This document shows, one piece after another, positions 1 through 7,444 of a stretch of DNA of 33,792 nucleotides. The translations under genes and the position numbers were made by a program. The stretch spans positions 1 through 33,792 of the forward strand of contig CAMBRQ010000028.1 in assembly GCA_945870325.1 (NCBI GenBank). Direction: 5' to 3'. Source of the DNA: an uncultured Dorea sp. Lineage in GTDB: Bacteria > Bacillota > Clostridia > Lachnospirales > Lachnospiraceae. Position 1 is the stretch's first letter. The number at the start of each line of letters is the position of its first letter. Under the pieces are notes generated by a model that saw only the letters and a list, made by a program, of their open reading frames with translations, had not been told where the DNA came from and made no database searches.

Positions 1-52
1 GTATCTTCGCGGTTTTTCGCACTTTTCTATTCTTCCAACTGTCGAAAACGGG

Positions 53-81
53 ATTATACTTGGTATGTACTGGTATGTCAA
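53..81 (-). promoter_or_regulatory. Consensus sigma-A promoter with tandem operator-like repeat, reading out of the window
   Basis: On the minus strand a TTGACA -35 (76-81) and a TATAAT -10 (53-58) are separated by exactly 17 bp. The spacer and -35 carry two head-to-tail copies of TGGTATGT (plus strand 61-68 and 71-78), one helical turn apart. Transcription would run leftward past position 1. About 50 nt of leader are visible with no start codon, so the target gene lies outside. The repeat suggests repressor control, possibly of the GntR type, but the regulator is a guess. Confidence 0.75.
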
Positions 82-118
82 CCGTTGTTTTGTTTTTAAC
101 GATGTTTTTGTTAGCGAC

Positions 119-1051
119 CTATTTTCCACCAAAATCCGGCGTCCCAACCATATCATACGGCGTCGCCTGATACACATAATAATTCAGCCAGTTCGTATAC
201 AGATTATTCGCATGTGCCCGCCAGGTAAGCAGCGGCTTATTCTCCGGATCATCATCTTTATAATAATTCTTCGGGATCTCAATCGGAAGTCCCTTGCTAA
301 GATCACGCTTATACTCTCCATCCAGCGTTACACGGTCATACTCCGGATGTCCCATCACGAAGATCTGACGTCCATCCTCTGCCATGGCAAGGAACAACCC
401 TGCCTCCTCTGATTCGGCAAGAACGGTCAAGCGCTCTTCTGCCCGGATCTTCTCCATCGGCACCTCCGTATGTCTGGAATGTGGTGCCAGGAATACATCG
501 TCGAATCCACGAACCAAGGGAATCTTGCGGTTCAGTACCTTATGCCAGAATACTCCGAACATCTTCTGTTCCAGCGGTGCTTTATCAATGCCATAATGAT
601 AATAGATGCCTGCCTGCGCGCCCCAGCACAGATGCAAGGTTGAAGTCACATGGGTCTTGCTCCACTCCATGATCTCCGTCAATTCTTCCCAGTAATCCAC
701 CTCTTCAAACGGAATCTGCTCTACCGGAGCACCCGTAATAATGAATCCGTCGAACTTCTGATCCTTAATCTCACAGAACTTCTGATAGAACTTATTCAGG
801 TGACTGGTCGGCGTATTCTTGGACTCATGGGTAGACACCGTAACGAATACCACATCTACCTGAAGCGGCGTATTGGATAGGGATCTTAAAATCTGTAACT
901 CTGTATCCTCTTTTAGCGGCATCAGATTCAGAAGCCCGATCTTAATCGGACGGATGTCCTGATGAGTGGCACGGTGTTCATCCATCACAAATATATTTTC
1001 ATGCTCCAGTATCTCCTTTACCGGAAGATCATTTTGAACTCTAATTGGCAT
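119..1051 (-). CDS. metA: Homoserine O-acetyltransferase (MetA family)
   Basis: The enzyme acylates the hydroxyl of L-homoserine, the first committed step of methionine synthesis, in the cytoplasm. The 310-residue length is normal for MetA. The nucleophile Cys142 lies in LHLCWGAQAG, and the other catalytic residues are His235 and Glu237 in MGHPEYD. Glu111 in TGAPVEQI occupies the acyl-donor specificity position: family knowledge links Glu there to acetyl-CoA and Gly (as in E. coli) to succinyl-CoA, so acetyl transfer is expected despite the common succinyltransferase label. The start is set by an AGGAG that overlaps the TAG stop of the upstream AI-2E-type gene, only five bases away, so the two genes are co-transcribed and probably translationally coupled. 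No clear hairpin terminator follows the stop. Confidence 0.95.
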   Translation of the reverse strand: MPIRVQNDLPVKEILEHENIFVMDEHRATHQDIRPIKIGLLNLMPLKEDTELQILRSLSNTPLQVDVVFVTVSTHESKNTPTSHLNKFYQKFCEIKDQKFDGFIITGAPVEQIPFEEVDYWEELTEIMEWSKTHVTSTLHLCWGAQAGIYYHYGIDKAPLEQKMFGVFWHKVLNRKIPLVRGFDDVFLAPHSRHTEVPMEKIRAEERLTVLAESEEAGLFLAMAEDGRQIFVMGHPEYDRVTLDGEYKRDLSKGLPIEIPKNYYKDDDPENKPLLTWRAHANNLYTNWLNYYVYQATPYDMVGTPDFGGK

Positions 1052-1056
1052 AGTAT

Positions 1057-2442
1057 CTACTCCTCTTTTTCTTTCTTTTCATCTTCTGCTGTTTCCTGTG
1101 CTTCTGAATGATAATAATTACCTTCATCATCCACATAACTCATCCTGTCATAATATCCAGAATCTTCCGGAAGTTTCTTCCTCTCCAAATGGCTATTCAC
1201 ATTCATCTGGACTATGTAATACAATACGGCAAATGTCGGCACACCCATGATCATTCCGGCGAATCCAAACAGACCTCCGCCCAACAGAATTGCCACGATA
1301 ACCCAGAATGCAGACAATCCTGTGGAATTCCCCAGAATCTTCGGTCCCAGGATATTCCCGTCAAACTGCTGCAACAACAGGATGAATATAATAAAATATA
1401 GTCCTTTCATTGGATCTGCCAGCATAATCAGAATCGCACTTGGAATTGCTCCAATGTATGGTCCGAAGAATGGAATCACATTCGTAACGCCTACGATCAC
1501 GCTGACCAGCATAGCATACGGCATCTTCAATATACTAAGCCCGATAAAGCATAAGACTCCGATAATCGCAGAATCAATAATCTTGCCAATAATAAATCCT
1601 CCGAAGATCTCATTACTTTTTGTTGACAGATGAAGCACCATATTCGCATGCCTTGCCGGAAGCATTGCATAGACACATTTCTTAGACTGACACGCGAATA
1701 ACTCTTTGCTAAATAATAAATAAATAGAAACAATAACTCCAATCAAAGCATCAAACAATTCGCCCAATATATTAAACACCCCAACCGTCAGATTGGACAT
1801 CAATTCATTGGCTCTTGCCAACAGATCCGTACGCAGCCAATTCTGAAACATGTCTGTTCCTTCTTTTAAAGCCACTTTGACCAACGTGCTGGTAGTTGAA
1901 TCGTCCAGTTTTACCTCGCTTAGACTGTCCACCAGATCATTGAGCTGTCTTGGCAGAGTGAATACCAGGTTACGGATACTAGAGTATAGTTCCGGAATTA
2001 ACAAGTTACACAAAGTAACAATCAATACACCTAAGACTCCTAATGCTATCAGTATTCCGATTCCTCTTGAAGTCTTCTCAGCCTGTCCCGGCTTCGTCAT
2101 CTTCTTTTTCAGAACCGGCACCAGATATTTATCTACTTTTCTCACGATTGGATTCAGCAGATAGGCAATCACACATCCATAGATAACTGGTTTTAAGACG
2201 TCAAATATCTTTACAAATACGTCTGACAGATTGGTAAGGCGCAGCAGCGCAAAATAAAACAGCAAACTCGCCGCAATAACCAGAAAATACGTCATTCCAC
2301 GGTTGAATTGCTGCCGTAATTTGGACGGTCCTCTTCCTCCGATCTTCGGTCTGCTGGAATAGTATGCCTGTCCACCAGTCTCTTGTTCCCCACTCTTTTC
2401 CTCTCCTGACGGATTCTCCTTCGTTGATTCCTCGTTATTCAT
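1057..2442 (-). CDS. AI-2E family transporter-like membrane protein
   Basis: This is a 461-residue polytopic membrane protein of the AI-2E/YdiK/PerM type (PF01594). A charged cytoplasmic N-terminus of about 60 residues precedes two hydrophobic segments. A long amphipathic stretch follows, then a cluster of C-terminal membrane segments with the family's glycine-rich loops (for example PFFGPYIGAIPSAIL). The tail is acidic. Family members are reported as autoinducer-2 exporters or Na+/H+ antiporters, and the substrate cannot be told here. The start is the ATG at 2440-2442 with AGAGG upstream; an in-frame TTG at 2475 lies inside the promoter -10 and is excluded. It is the first gene of an operon with metA. 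That is suggestive because AI-2 derives from the activated methyl cycle, but the link is inference. Confidence 0.88.
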   Translation of the reverse strand: MNNEESTKENPSGEEKSGEQETGGQAYYSSRPKIGGRGPSKLRQQFNRGMTYFLVIAASLLFYFALLRLTNLSDVFVKIFDVLKPVIYGCVIAYLLNPIVRKVDKYLVPVLKKKMTKPGQAEKTSRGIGILIALGVLGVLIVTLCNLLIPELYSSIRNLVFTLPRQLNDLVDSLSEVKLDDSTTSTLVKVALKEGTDMFQNWLRTDLLARANELMSNLTVGVFNILGELFDALIGVIVSIYLLFSKELFACQSKKCVYAMLPARHANMVLHLSTKSNEIFGGFIIGKIIDSAIIGVLCFIGLSILKMPYAMLVSVIVGVTNVIPFFGPYIGAIPSAILIMLADPMKGLYFIIFILLLQQFDGNILGPKILGNSTGLSAFWVIVAILLGGGLFGFAGMIMGVPTFAVLYYIVQMNVNSHLERKKLPEDSGYYDRMSYVDDEGNYYHSEAQETAEDEKKEKEE

Positions 2443-2474
2443 TCTATCATCCTCTTCTCTACGCAGATATCTCA

Positions 2475-2503
2475 ATTATACCCTCAGAATATATCATCGT
2501 CAA
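2475..2503 (-). promoter_or_regulatory. Promoter of the AI-2E-type gene and metA
   Basis: TTGACG (2498-2503) and a perfect TATAAT (2475-2480) are 17 bp apart on the minus strand. The start codon lies about 33 bp downstream of the -10. The -35 directly abuts the T-run of the preceding terminator, so termination and re-initiation are packed together. Confidence 0.85.
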
Positions 2504-2504
2504 C

Positions 2505-2537
2505 CAAAAAAGAGAAGCCATAAGGCTTCCCTCTTTT
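2505..2537 (-). terminator. Rho-independent terminator of the DUF1540 gene
   Basis: On the minus strand the stem AAGAGGGAAGCC / GGCTTCTCTTTT encloses a TTAT loop and ends in a run of six Ts, fifteen bases after the DUF1540 stop codon. Confidence 0.85.
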
Positions 2538-2551
2538 GTCTCTTTCTTCCC

Positions 2552-2872
2552 TTATCTGCATCCACACTTGAATGTGGCACATTCCGTCTGCTCGCACTGA
2601 CAGGCATCGCTTCCTTCTACGCTGATCTTGCCGGCATGGCACTTGCATTCATCATTGTACATACACTCCGTAGCCTTGCAGTCAATGTTGCTGGTTGCTG
2701 ACGCTTCTTTTGTTACATTGCTGTAACTGTCCCCTTTACGCTCTTCGAAACTGTCACAGCAGGTCTCTTCAGAACGTGTTGCTGAGTTGCCGCCTACCAC
2801 GATTCCATCCAGATCACAGTAGAAATTCTTGTTGTGCAGACATGTCTGTACGGTACATCTTAATTCTGGCAT
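2552..2872 (-). CDS. Cysteine-rich DUF1540 protein with two repeats
   Basis: This is a 106-residue soluble protein with 14 cysteines (positions 6, 11, 19, 38, 39, 65, 70, 76, 78, 91, 93, 98, 103, 105). They fall into two similar halves, residues 3-40 and 62-105, each starting with a C-x4-C pattern as in DUF1540 (PF07561). The pattern implies a small metal-binding or disulfide-rich fold; no function is established for the family. The linker (about 41-61) is Ser/Thr/Lys-rich. A near-perfect TAGGAGGT lies seven bases before the ATG, and a strong terminator follows, so it appears monocistronic and possibly well expressed. It sits between thrS and the metA operon with no obvious functional tie to either. 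Confidence 0.9.
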   Translation of the reverse strand: MPELRCTVQTCLHNKNFYCDLDGIVVGGNSATRSEETCCDSFEERKGDSYSNVTKEASATSNIDCKATECMYNDECKCHAGKISVEGSDACQCEQTECATFKCGCR

Positions 2873-2940
2873 AATCTTACCTCCTAATATTCATGATCAA
2901 GGTTTATTATGCCCGCTTTTTTTATTTTTAAACTTTTTAA

Positions 2941-4866
2941 TTAATCTTCTTTTACAACTTCACGCTGTGTTTTAGAAGCAATCTCTTCTTTGATTGCTTC
3001 GATGAATGTTCCAATTTCTTTCTGACCTTCATCTCCGGCAAAGCGGCTTCTTACTGCTACCAGATTCTGCTCTTCTTCTTTCGCGCCTACTACCAGCATG
3101 TATGGAATCTTGTTCATCTGAGCCTCACGGATCTTGTAGCCAATCTTCTCTGCTCTTTCATCAATCTCTGCACGGATTCCTGCTGCCTCTAATTCTGCCA
3201 GCACCTTCTGTCCATATTCCAGATGCTTCTCTGAGATTGGAAGCACTTTTACCTGTACCGGAGCAAGCCATGTCGGGAATGCACCTGCAAAATGCTCAAT
3301 CAGGATACCGATGAAACGCTCAACAGAACCGAAGGCTACACGGTGGATCATGATCGGACGATGCTTCTCTCCGTCCGCACCAGTGTATTCCAGTTCAAAG
3401 CGCTGCGGCATCTGCATATCCAGCTGAATGGTTCCGCACTGCCATGTTCTTCCGATAGAATCCTCCAGATGGAAGTCAATCTTTGGTCCGTAGAATGCAC
3501 CGTCACCTTCATTAATCACGTAATCCAATCCAAGATCATCTAATGCACCTTTCAGACCTTCTGTTGCCATCTCCCAATCTTCATCACTTCCCATGCTGTC
3601 TTCCGGACGGGTAGATAATTCTACGTGGTATTTGAATCCAAACAGGCTGTATACTTCATCAATCAGTTTTGCAACACCCTTGATCTCATCACGAATCTGA
3701 TCCGGTGTCATGAAGATATGGGCATCATCCTGATTAAAGCATCTTACACGGAATAGTCCATGAAGCGCTCCGGATTTCTCATGTCTGTGCACCAGACCGA
3801 TCTCTCCGGCACGAAGCGGCAGGTCTTTATAAGAACGTGGCTCAGACTTGTACACAAGCATTCCACCCGGACAGTTCATTGGTTTTACCGCAAAATCTTC
3901 ATCATCAATGACAGTTGTGTACATATTGTCTTTGTAGTGATCCCAGTGTCCGGAATTCTCCCACAGATGTCTGCTTAAGATGATTGGCGTAGAGATCTCA
4001 ACATATCCATTCTTCTTATGCAGTTCTCTCCAGTACTCTAACAGCGTGTTCTTAAGCACCATTCCCTTTGGAAGGAAGAACGGGAATCCAGGCCCTTCAT
4101 CACACATCATGAACAATCCCAGTTCTTTTCCTAATTTTCTATGGTCACGCTTCTTAGCCTCTTCGATCATGTGCAGGTATTCTTCCAACTGCGCCTTCTT
4201 CGGATAAGAGATACCATAGATTCTGGTAAGCATCTTGTTCTTCTCGCTTCCACGCCAGTAAGCACCTGCAAGGCTTGTCAGTTTTACAGCCTTCACATTC
4301 TTGGTAGACATCAGGTGTGGACCTGCACATAAGTCTACGAATTCGCCCTGCTGATAGAAACTAATCTCTTCTCCTTCCGGAAGATCTTCTACCAACTCTA
4401 CTTTATATGGTTCGTTATTTTCTTTAAAATATGCAATCGCGTCTTCTCTTGACTTAGTAAATCTTTCGATTGGCAGAGCCTCTTTTACAATCTTCTTCAT
4501 CTCTGCTTCAATCTTCTCCAGATCTTCTGCAACGAACGGAGTCTCTCTGTCCAGGTCATAATAGAACCCATTGTCAATGGATGGTCCGATTGCCAGTTTG
4601 GTCTCCGGATACAGACGCTTGATTGCCTGTGCCATAATGTGGGATGTAGTATGCCAGAATGCACCTTTTCCATCCTCAGAGTCGAATGTCAGAAGTTCTA
4701 ACTCGCAGTCTTCTGAGATGACTGTTCTTAAGTCAACGATCTCTCCATCAACCTTTGCACTTGTTGCAACTCTTGCCAGTCCTTCACTGATATCTTTGGC
4801 GATATCAAGCACTGACATGCTTTCTTCGTATTCTTTGCAAGAACCGTCTTTTAATGTAATTTTCAT
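2941..4866 (-). CDS. thrS: Threonine--tRNA ligase
   Basis: ThrRS activates threonine and charges tRNA-Thr. At 641 residues it is full length. It has an N-terminal TGS domain (1-61). The editing domain carries H72, H76, C180 and H184. The class II catalytic core has zinc ligands C332 (NCPGG), H383 (DDAH) and H508 (IMIHR). A C-terminal anticodon-binding domain runs from about residue 535. The ATG overlaps the TGA of the upstream thioesterase gene in an ATGA junction, with AGAGAGG before it, so translation is probably coupled. The operon is controlled by the threonine T-box at 5498-5742: uncharged tRNA-Thr should allow read-through into the thioesterase gene and then thrS. No strong terminator is visible after thrS. 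Confidence 0.98.
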   Translation of the reverse strand: MKITLKDGSCKEYEESMSVLDIAKDISEGLARVATSAKVDGEIVDLRTVISEDCELELLTFDSEDGKGAFWHTTSHIMAQAIKRLYPETKLAIGPSIDNGFYYDLDRETPFVAEDLEKIEAEMKKIVKEALPIERFTKSREDAIAYFKENNEPYKVELVEDLPEGEEISFYQQGEFVDLCAGPHLMSTKNVKAVKLTSLAGAYWRGSEKNKMLTRIYGISYPKKAQLEEYLHMIEEAKKRDHRKLGKELGLFMMCDEGPGFPFFLPKGMVLKNTLLEYWRELHKKNGYVEISTPIILSRHLWENSGHWDHYKDNMYTTVIDDEDFAVKPMNCPGGMLVYKSEPRSYKDLPLRAGEIGLVHRHEKSGALHGLFRVRCFNQDDAHIFMTPDQIRDEIKGVAKLIDEVYSLFGFKYHVELSTRPEDSMGSDEDWEMATEGLKGALDDLGLDYVINEGDGAFYGPKIDFHLEDSIGRTWQCGTIQLDMQMPQRFELEYTGADGEKHRPIMIHRVAFGSVERFIGILIEHFAGAFPTWLAPVQVKVLPISEKHLEYGQKVLAELEAAGIRAEIDERAEKIGYKIREAQMNKIPYMLVVGAKEEEQNLVAVRSRFAGDEGQKEIGTFIEAIKEEIASKTQREVVKED

Positions 4867-5318
4867 AGTCTTTCATCCTCTCTTTTTTTATTTTTATAAT
4901 CTTCTAAACCTTGGATAAACATATTATGGAATTCGATACTTGTATGTTTCATAGACAATGGTCTGCCTTTTCGGTTGATAAAGCAATGCTTCGTTGTCCC
5001 ACGGCAGTGAACCATCTGGGTCTTATCACTGATCACTTCATAGCCTACCGTCAACTTAATTCCATTATATTCTTTGATGTATGTCTCAATGGTGACCGTC
5101 TCTCCAAAGTGAACCATCCTCAGGTAATCAGCCTCTACTGCCAGTACCGGGCTTAGGATTCCCTTCTCTTCCATCTGGTCATAACCCATTCCCATCTGTT
5201 CCATATAATCGGTTCTGGCTTCTTCAAACCAGCGGATATAATTGGAATGGTGTACGATTCCCATCTGGTCGGTCTCATAATACTGTACTTTATGCCGGTA
5301 AGGTTTCCATTCACTCAT
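4863..5318 (-). CDS. Acyl-CoA thioesterase, 4HBT/YbgC hotdog family
   Basis: A 151-residue single hotdog-fold thioesterase that hydrolyses acyl-CoA or related thioesters in the cytoplasm. The diagnostic helix region reads YETDQMGIVHHSNY then WFEEAR, with Asp17 in the catalytic position known from 4-hydroxybenzoyl-CoA thioesterases. The C-terminal 25 residues are charged and lie beyond the core fold. The start has AAAGGTG about six bases upstream. It is the first gene behind the threonine T-box and overlaps thrS by four bases, so it should respond to threonine starvation. No obvious metabolic reason for that coupling is visible. The physiological substrate is unknown; an acyl-ACP thioesterase is a less likely reading because those proteins usually have two hotdog domains. 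Confidence 0.88.
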   Translation of the reverse strand: MSEWKPYRHKVQYYETDQMGIVHHSNYIRWFEEARTDYMEQMGMGYDQMEEKGILSPVLAVEADYLRMVHFGETVTIETYIKEYNGIKLTVGYEVISDKTQMVHCRGTTKHCFINRKGRPLSMKHTSIEFHNMFIQGLEDYKNKKREDERL

Positions 5319-5360
5319 CCTTCACACCTTTCCCTTCTCTCGTTGTATCTCAATTGGCAG

Positions 5361-5496
5361 TTTCCTATACAAAACAGAATGTGCAAAGCACATTCCCGCG
5401 CCGAGCACGGCCGCCTGCGGCATTCTGCCTCTTCGTGCGAGTGCGCATCCTCCCGGAAGGTTTTTGTATCATAGGAGACGAAATTTCCTATGATAC
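5361..5496 (-). repeat. GC-rich structured repeat in the thrS leader, with terminal inverted repeats and a perfect palindrome
   Basis: This block is far richer in G+C than its surroundings and sits between the T-box terminator and the thioesterase start. On the plus strand it begins TTTCCTATACAAAAC (5361). Near the other end the reverse complement reads TCCTATGATACAAAAA, giving imperfect terminal inverted repeats. At 5466-5496 lies a perfect 11-bp palindrome, GTATCATAGGA with a 9-nt spacer. Inside are the hairpin GAATGTGC-TTT-GCACATTC (minus strand) and a 27-codon minus-strand frame (5365-5448) whose ATG directly abuts GGGAGG, too close for a normal ribosome binding site. It resembles a small MITE or REP-type element transcribed within the leader. 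No second copy is seen in this window. Confidence 0.6.
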
Positions 5497-5497
5497 G

Positions 5498-5742
5498 AAA
5501 AAACGTCCCTTACAGCACTCACTGTAAGGGACGAGTCAACTCGCGGTTCCACCCTAATTGCTCTGACAGTCATGTCAGAACCACTTCTTCATGATGATAA
5601 CGGAATCACCGGACTGTTTTGCAGCCACTCAGAGGTAGTCTTCAGAAGGTTCCAAGATAAGAAGCTTGCAGCCTCTGGCTTCTCTCTCTGCTATCTCTTT
5701 CCCAACTTACTCGTCTCGTCAACGTGTTTTCAGATATGTTCT
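5498..5742 (-). ncRNA. T-box leader, threonine specific (thrS operon)
   Basis: The minus strand shows the T-box sequence AGGGTGGAACCGCG (5542-5555). It is followed by a terminator whose 12-bp arms CGTCCCTTACAG / CTGTAAGGGACG end in six Ts (5498-5533). Stem I has the loop-E halves AGTA (5708-5711) and GAA. Immediately after GAA plus one base comes ACT (5637-5639), a threonine codon in the specifier position, followed by ACC, also threonine. The cysteine T-box in this window obeys the same GAA-N-codon spacing. The leader should sense uncharged tRNA-Thr and release the antiterminator for the thioesterase gene and thrS. Confidence 0.93.
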
Positions 5743-5743
5743 A

Positions 5744-5771
5744 ATTATAACACGGTCTTTTTCTTTGTCAA
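5744..5771 (-). promoter_or_regulatory. Promoter of the thrS T-box operon
   Basis: On the minus strand TTGACA (5766-5771) and TATAAT (5744-5749) are spaced by 16 bp, directly ahead of the T-box leader. Confidence 0.85.
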
Positions 5772-5842
5772 CCAGGTTTTCAATCCCAATCATGCGATTC
5801 TTGAACAGATTCTTATTCCGATCATCGCAATTTTTATCATAC

Positions 5843-6556
5843 TTATCCAAGCAGATACATCTTCCACACAGCAAAGAATTCTCTGACCATATAGTTGACC
5901 ATCAACAGAGGATGACAGTTTGCTGCCACTGGATAAGGATTCTGGTAACCCAGCCTCTTCGCATAACGGCACGCCCGGTACATATGGAAATTATTGGACA
6001 CAATCCCAACATCCATTCCCATATCCTTAATATAGACAGAAGAAAACTTTAGATTCTCCTTCGTCGTCCTGGAGCAATCCTCCAGGATGATCCGCCTCTT
6101 CTCGATGCCTTCTGCCAGCAGATACTCCGCCATAGCCGCTGCCTCCGTCACCTCTTCACCTTTTCCCATGCCGCCTGACACGATGACCAGCGTATGCGGA
6201 TGCGCTTTCAAGTATCTCACGGCTCTCTGAAGCCGTCGGTATAAAGAATCCGTAATCTTCCTGCCATTCACCTGTGCTCCAAGCACGATCAGATACGGAT
6301 ATTCCTTTCCCTTCTTAGGAAACATACCTGCAATAATCATGCCCTCTGTCACAATAAAGATCACTGCCAGAATCATAGCCAGCGTCCCTAAGACAGGTTT
6401 CCATGCTTCCACCACCGGGACACCATCTATTCTGTCACACAACAGAAGCAACACTCCTGCTGCCAGCCAGAATCTCGAGAATGTAGAGTCCCATTTCTTA
6501 AGCGTCACACACAGAACAGCATAATATGCCAGGCACAATCCTCCTAATACTAACAT
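5843..6556 (-). CDS. YdcF/ElyC-family membrane protein (DUF218)
   Basis: A 237-residue protein with about three N-terminal membrane segments (roughly 1-17, 29-42 and 58-78) followed by a DUF218 domain (about 87-237). Family signatures are [19 protein letters not shown], the E-x-A-AMAEYL helix, SRTTKENL and [10 protein letters not shown]. Relatives include ElyC, SanA and YdcF of E. coli, implicated in envelope or peptidoglycan-precursor homeostasis; the biochemical activity of this protein is not known. Its ATG overlaps the TAA of the SEC-C gene by one base (TAATG) and has no convincing ribosome binding site of its own, so it is probably translated by coupling. Confidence 0.88.
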   Translation of the reverse strand: MLVLGGLCLAYYAVLCVTLKKWDSTFSRFWLAAGVLLLLCDRIDGVPVVEAWKPVLGTLAMILAVIFIVTEGMIIAGMFPKKGKEYPYLIVLGAQVNGRKITDSLYRRLQRAVRYLKAHPHTLVIVSGGMGKGEEVTEAAAMAEYLLAEGIEKRRIILEDCSRTTKENLKFSSVYIKDMGMDVGIVSNNFHMYRACRYAKRLGYQNPYPVAANCHPLLMVNYMVREFFAVWKMYLLG

Positions 6557-7062
6557 TATCTACCACAACATTTCTTATATTTCTTACCAGAACCACACGG
6601 GCATGGATCATTACGCCCAATCTTCTTCTCCTTGCGAATTGTGGTTGATTCTTTCTGCTCTTTATACAGTCGCTTTAACTCTTCCTCAGAATAAATCTCT
6701 TTCCACTGTGGAAGTTCGTATAACCAGTCCGCCTTAGCAGCAACCATGTTCTTATACAGTTTCTCTTTATCGAATGCAAGGCTTACAACGGTATCCTCAT
6801 CCATGGTATCGATTGGGTTCTCTTCTTTCAGACTTTCATTGATTCCATCTAAGAATCCTACCATAGTCAGGACTTCCTGACCGTATTTCTCAGCCAATTC
6901 TTTTACGGTTCCTTTTACTTCTTCATCTGGATTCGCAAGAAGCTGCTCATAGATCTCTTTTTCAATCTGGAAATAAGTTCCCCAGAATCTCTGAAACTGA
7001 CCTCTGTCTGCCTTCTCGTTATACGCAATATCTTTCCACTGATCTAATAATGTACGACTCAT
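6556..7062 (-). CDS. SEC-C zinc-motif protein
   Basis: A 168-residue soluble, mainly helical acidic protein ending in a SEC-C zinc motif: Cys154, Cys156, Cys165 and Cys166 in [15 protein letters not shown], preceded by IGRNDP. SEC-C motifs occur at the end of SecA and of many small proteins, where they bind zinc and can contact SecB or the ribosome. This is not SecA, since it has no ATPase domain. The first 140 residues match no family I recognise. AAGGAGT seven bases before the ATG sets the start. It forms a two-gene operon with the YdcF-type gene and faces a divergent small membrane-protein gene across overlapping promoters. Confidence 0.85.
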   Translation of the reverse strand: MSRTLLDQWKDIAYNEKADRGQFQRFWGTYFQIEKEIYEQLLANPDEEVKGTVKELAEKYGQEVLTMVGFLDGINESLKEENPIDTMDEDTVVSLAFDKEKLYKNMVAAKADWLYELPQWKEIYSEEELKRLYKEQKESTTIRKEKKIGRNDPCPCGSGKKYKKCCGR

Positions 7063-7097
7063 ATGTGATACTCCTTTGTATTTATTTTTGTATTAGT

Positions 7098-7126
7098 TTG
7101 CAATTTTCTTTTGCTCTTTATATAAT
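7098..7126 (+). promoter_or_regulatory. Promoter of the small membrane-protein gene (7166)
   Basis: TTGCAA (7098-7103) and TATAAT (7121-7126) are separated by 17 bp. It overlaps the divergent promoter on the other strand. Confidence 0.7.
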
Positions 7127-7152
7127 ATACTAAAGTCTTGATTAGATGTAAA
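7124..7152 (-). promoter_or_regulatory. Promoter of the SEC-C/YdcF operon
   Basis: On the minus strand TTTACA (7147-7152) and TATATT (7124-7129) are spaced by 17 bp. The two divergent -10 boxes share bases 7124-7126, so polymerase binding in one direction should exclude the other. Confidence 0.65.
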
Positions 7153-7165
7153 GGATGATTTTTTT

Positions 7166-7444
7166 ATGAAAAAGGTAAAACGTATCTTAGCATTGGTCGG
7201 TGCGGTTCTGCTTTTTGGCATGTATGCAAGTACTCTTGTCTTCGCACTGATCGACCATTCTTCCACGATGGGATTACTGAAGGCATCTATCGCCTGCACC
7301 ATTATTCTTCCGGTTCTTCTCTATGCCTATACACTCGTCTATAAGATGGCCAAAGGCAGTGACAGGCCAGGAGACGATATCAGCGATACTGAGACGCTCG
7401 GACAGGATGATGAGACTTTCAGGAAGAACCACAAATCTTCATAA
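7166..7444 (+). CDS. Small two-pass membrane protein, unknown function
   Basis: A 92-residue protein with a basic start (MKKVKR), two hydrophobic helices (about 8-28 and 38-58) joined by a short loop, and a hydrophilic acidic tail rich in Asp, Gly and Lys. I do not recognise a named family. AAAGGA lies about ten bases before the ATG, a good promoter precedes it, and a hairpin terminator follows at once, so it is a real monocistronic gene. It is one of only two plus-strand genes here. Convergent to it is the 51-codon gene at 7491-7646. A membrane-adaptor role is possible but unsupported. Confidence 0.8.
   Translation: MKKVKRILALVGAVLLFGMYASTLVFALIDHSSTMGLLKASIACTIILPVLLYAYTLVYKMAKGSDRPGDDISDTETLGQDDETFRKNHKSS

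Noticed and set aside
2443-2475. Upstream TTG start for the AI-2E-type gene
   Set aside because: The codon overlaps the -10 box of the promoter, so it would not be in the transcript; the ATG at 2442 has AGAGG.
5365-5448. 27-codon minus-strand frame in the GC-rich repeat as a leader peptide gene
   Set aside because: GGGAGG directly touches the ATG, which is too close for normal initiation, and the sequence is explained by repeat structure. Kept only as part of a finding.
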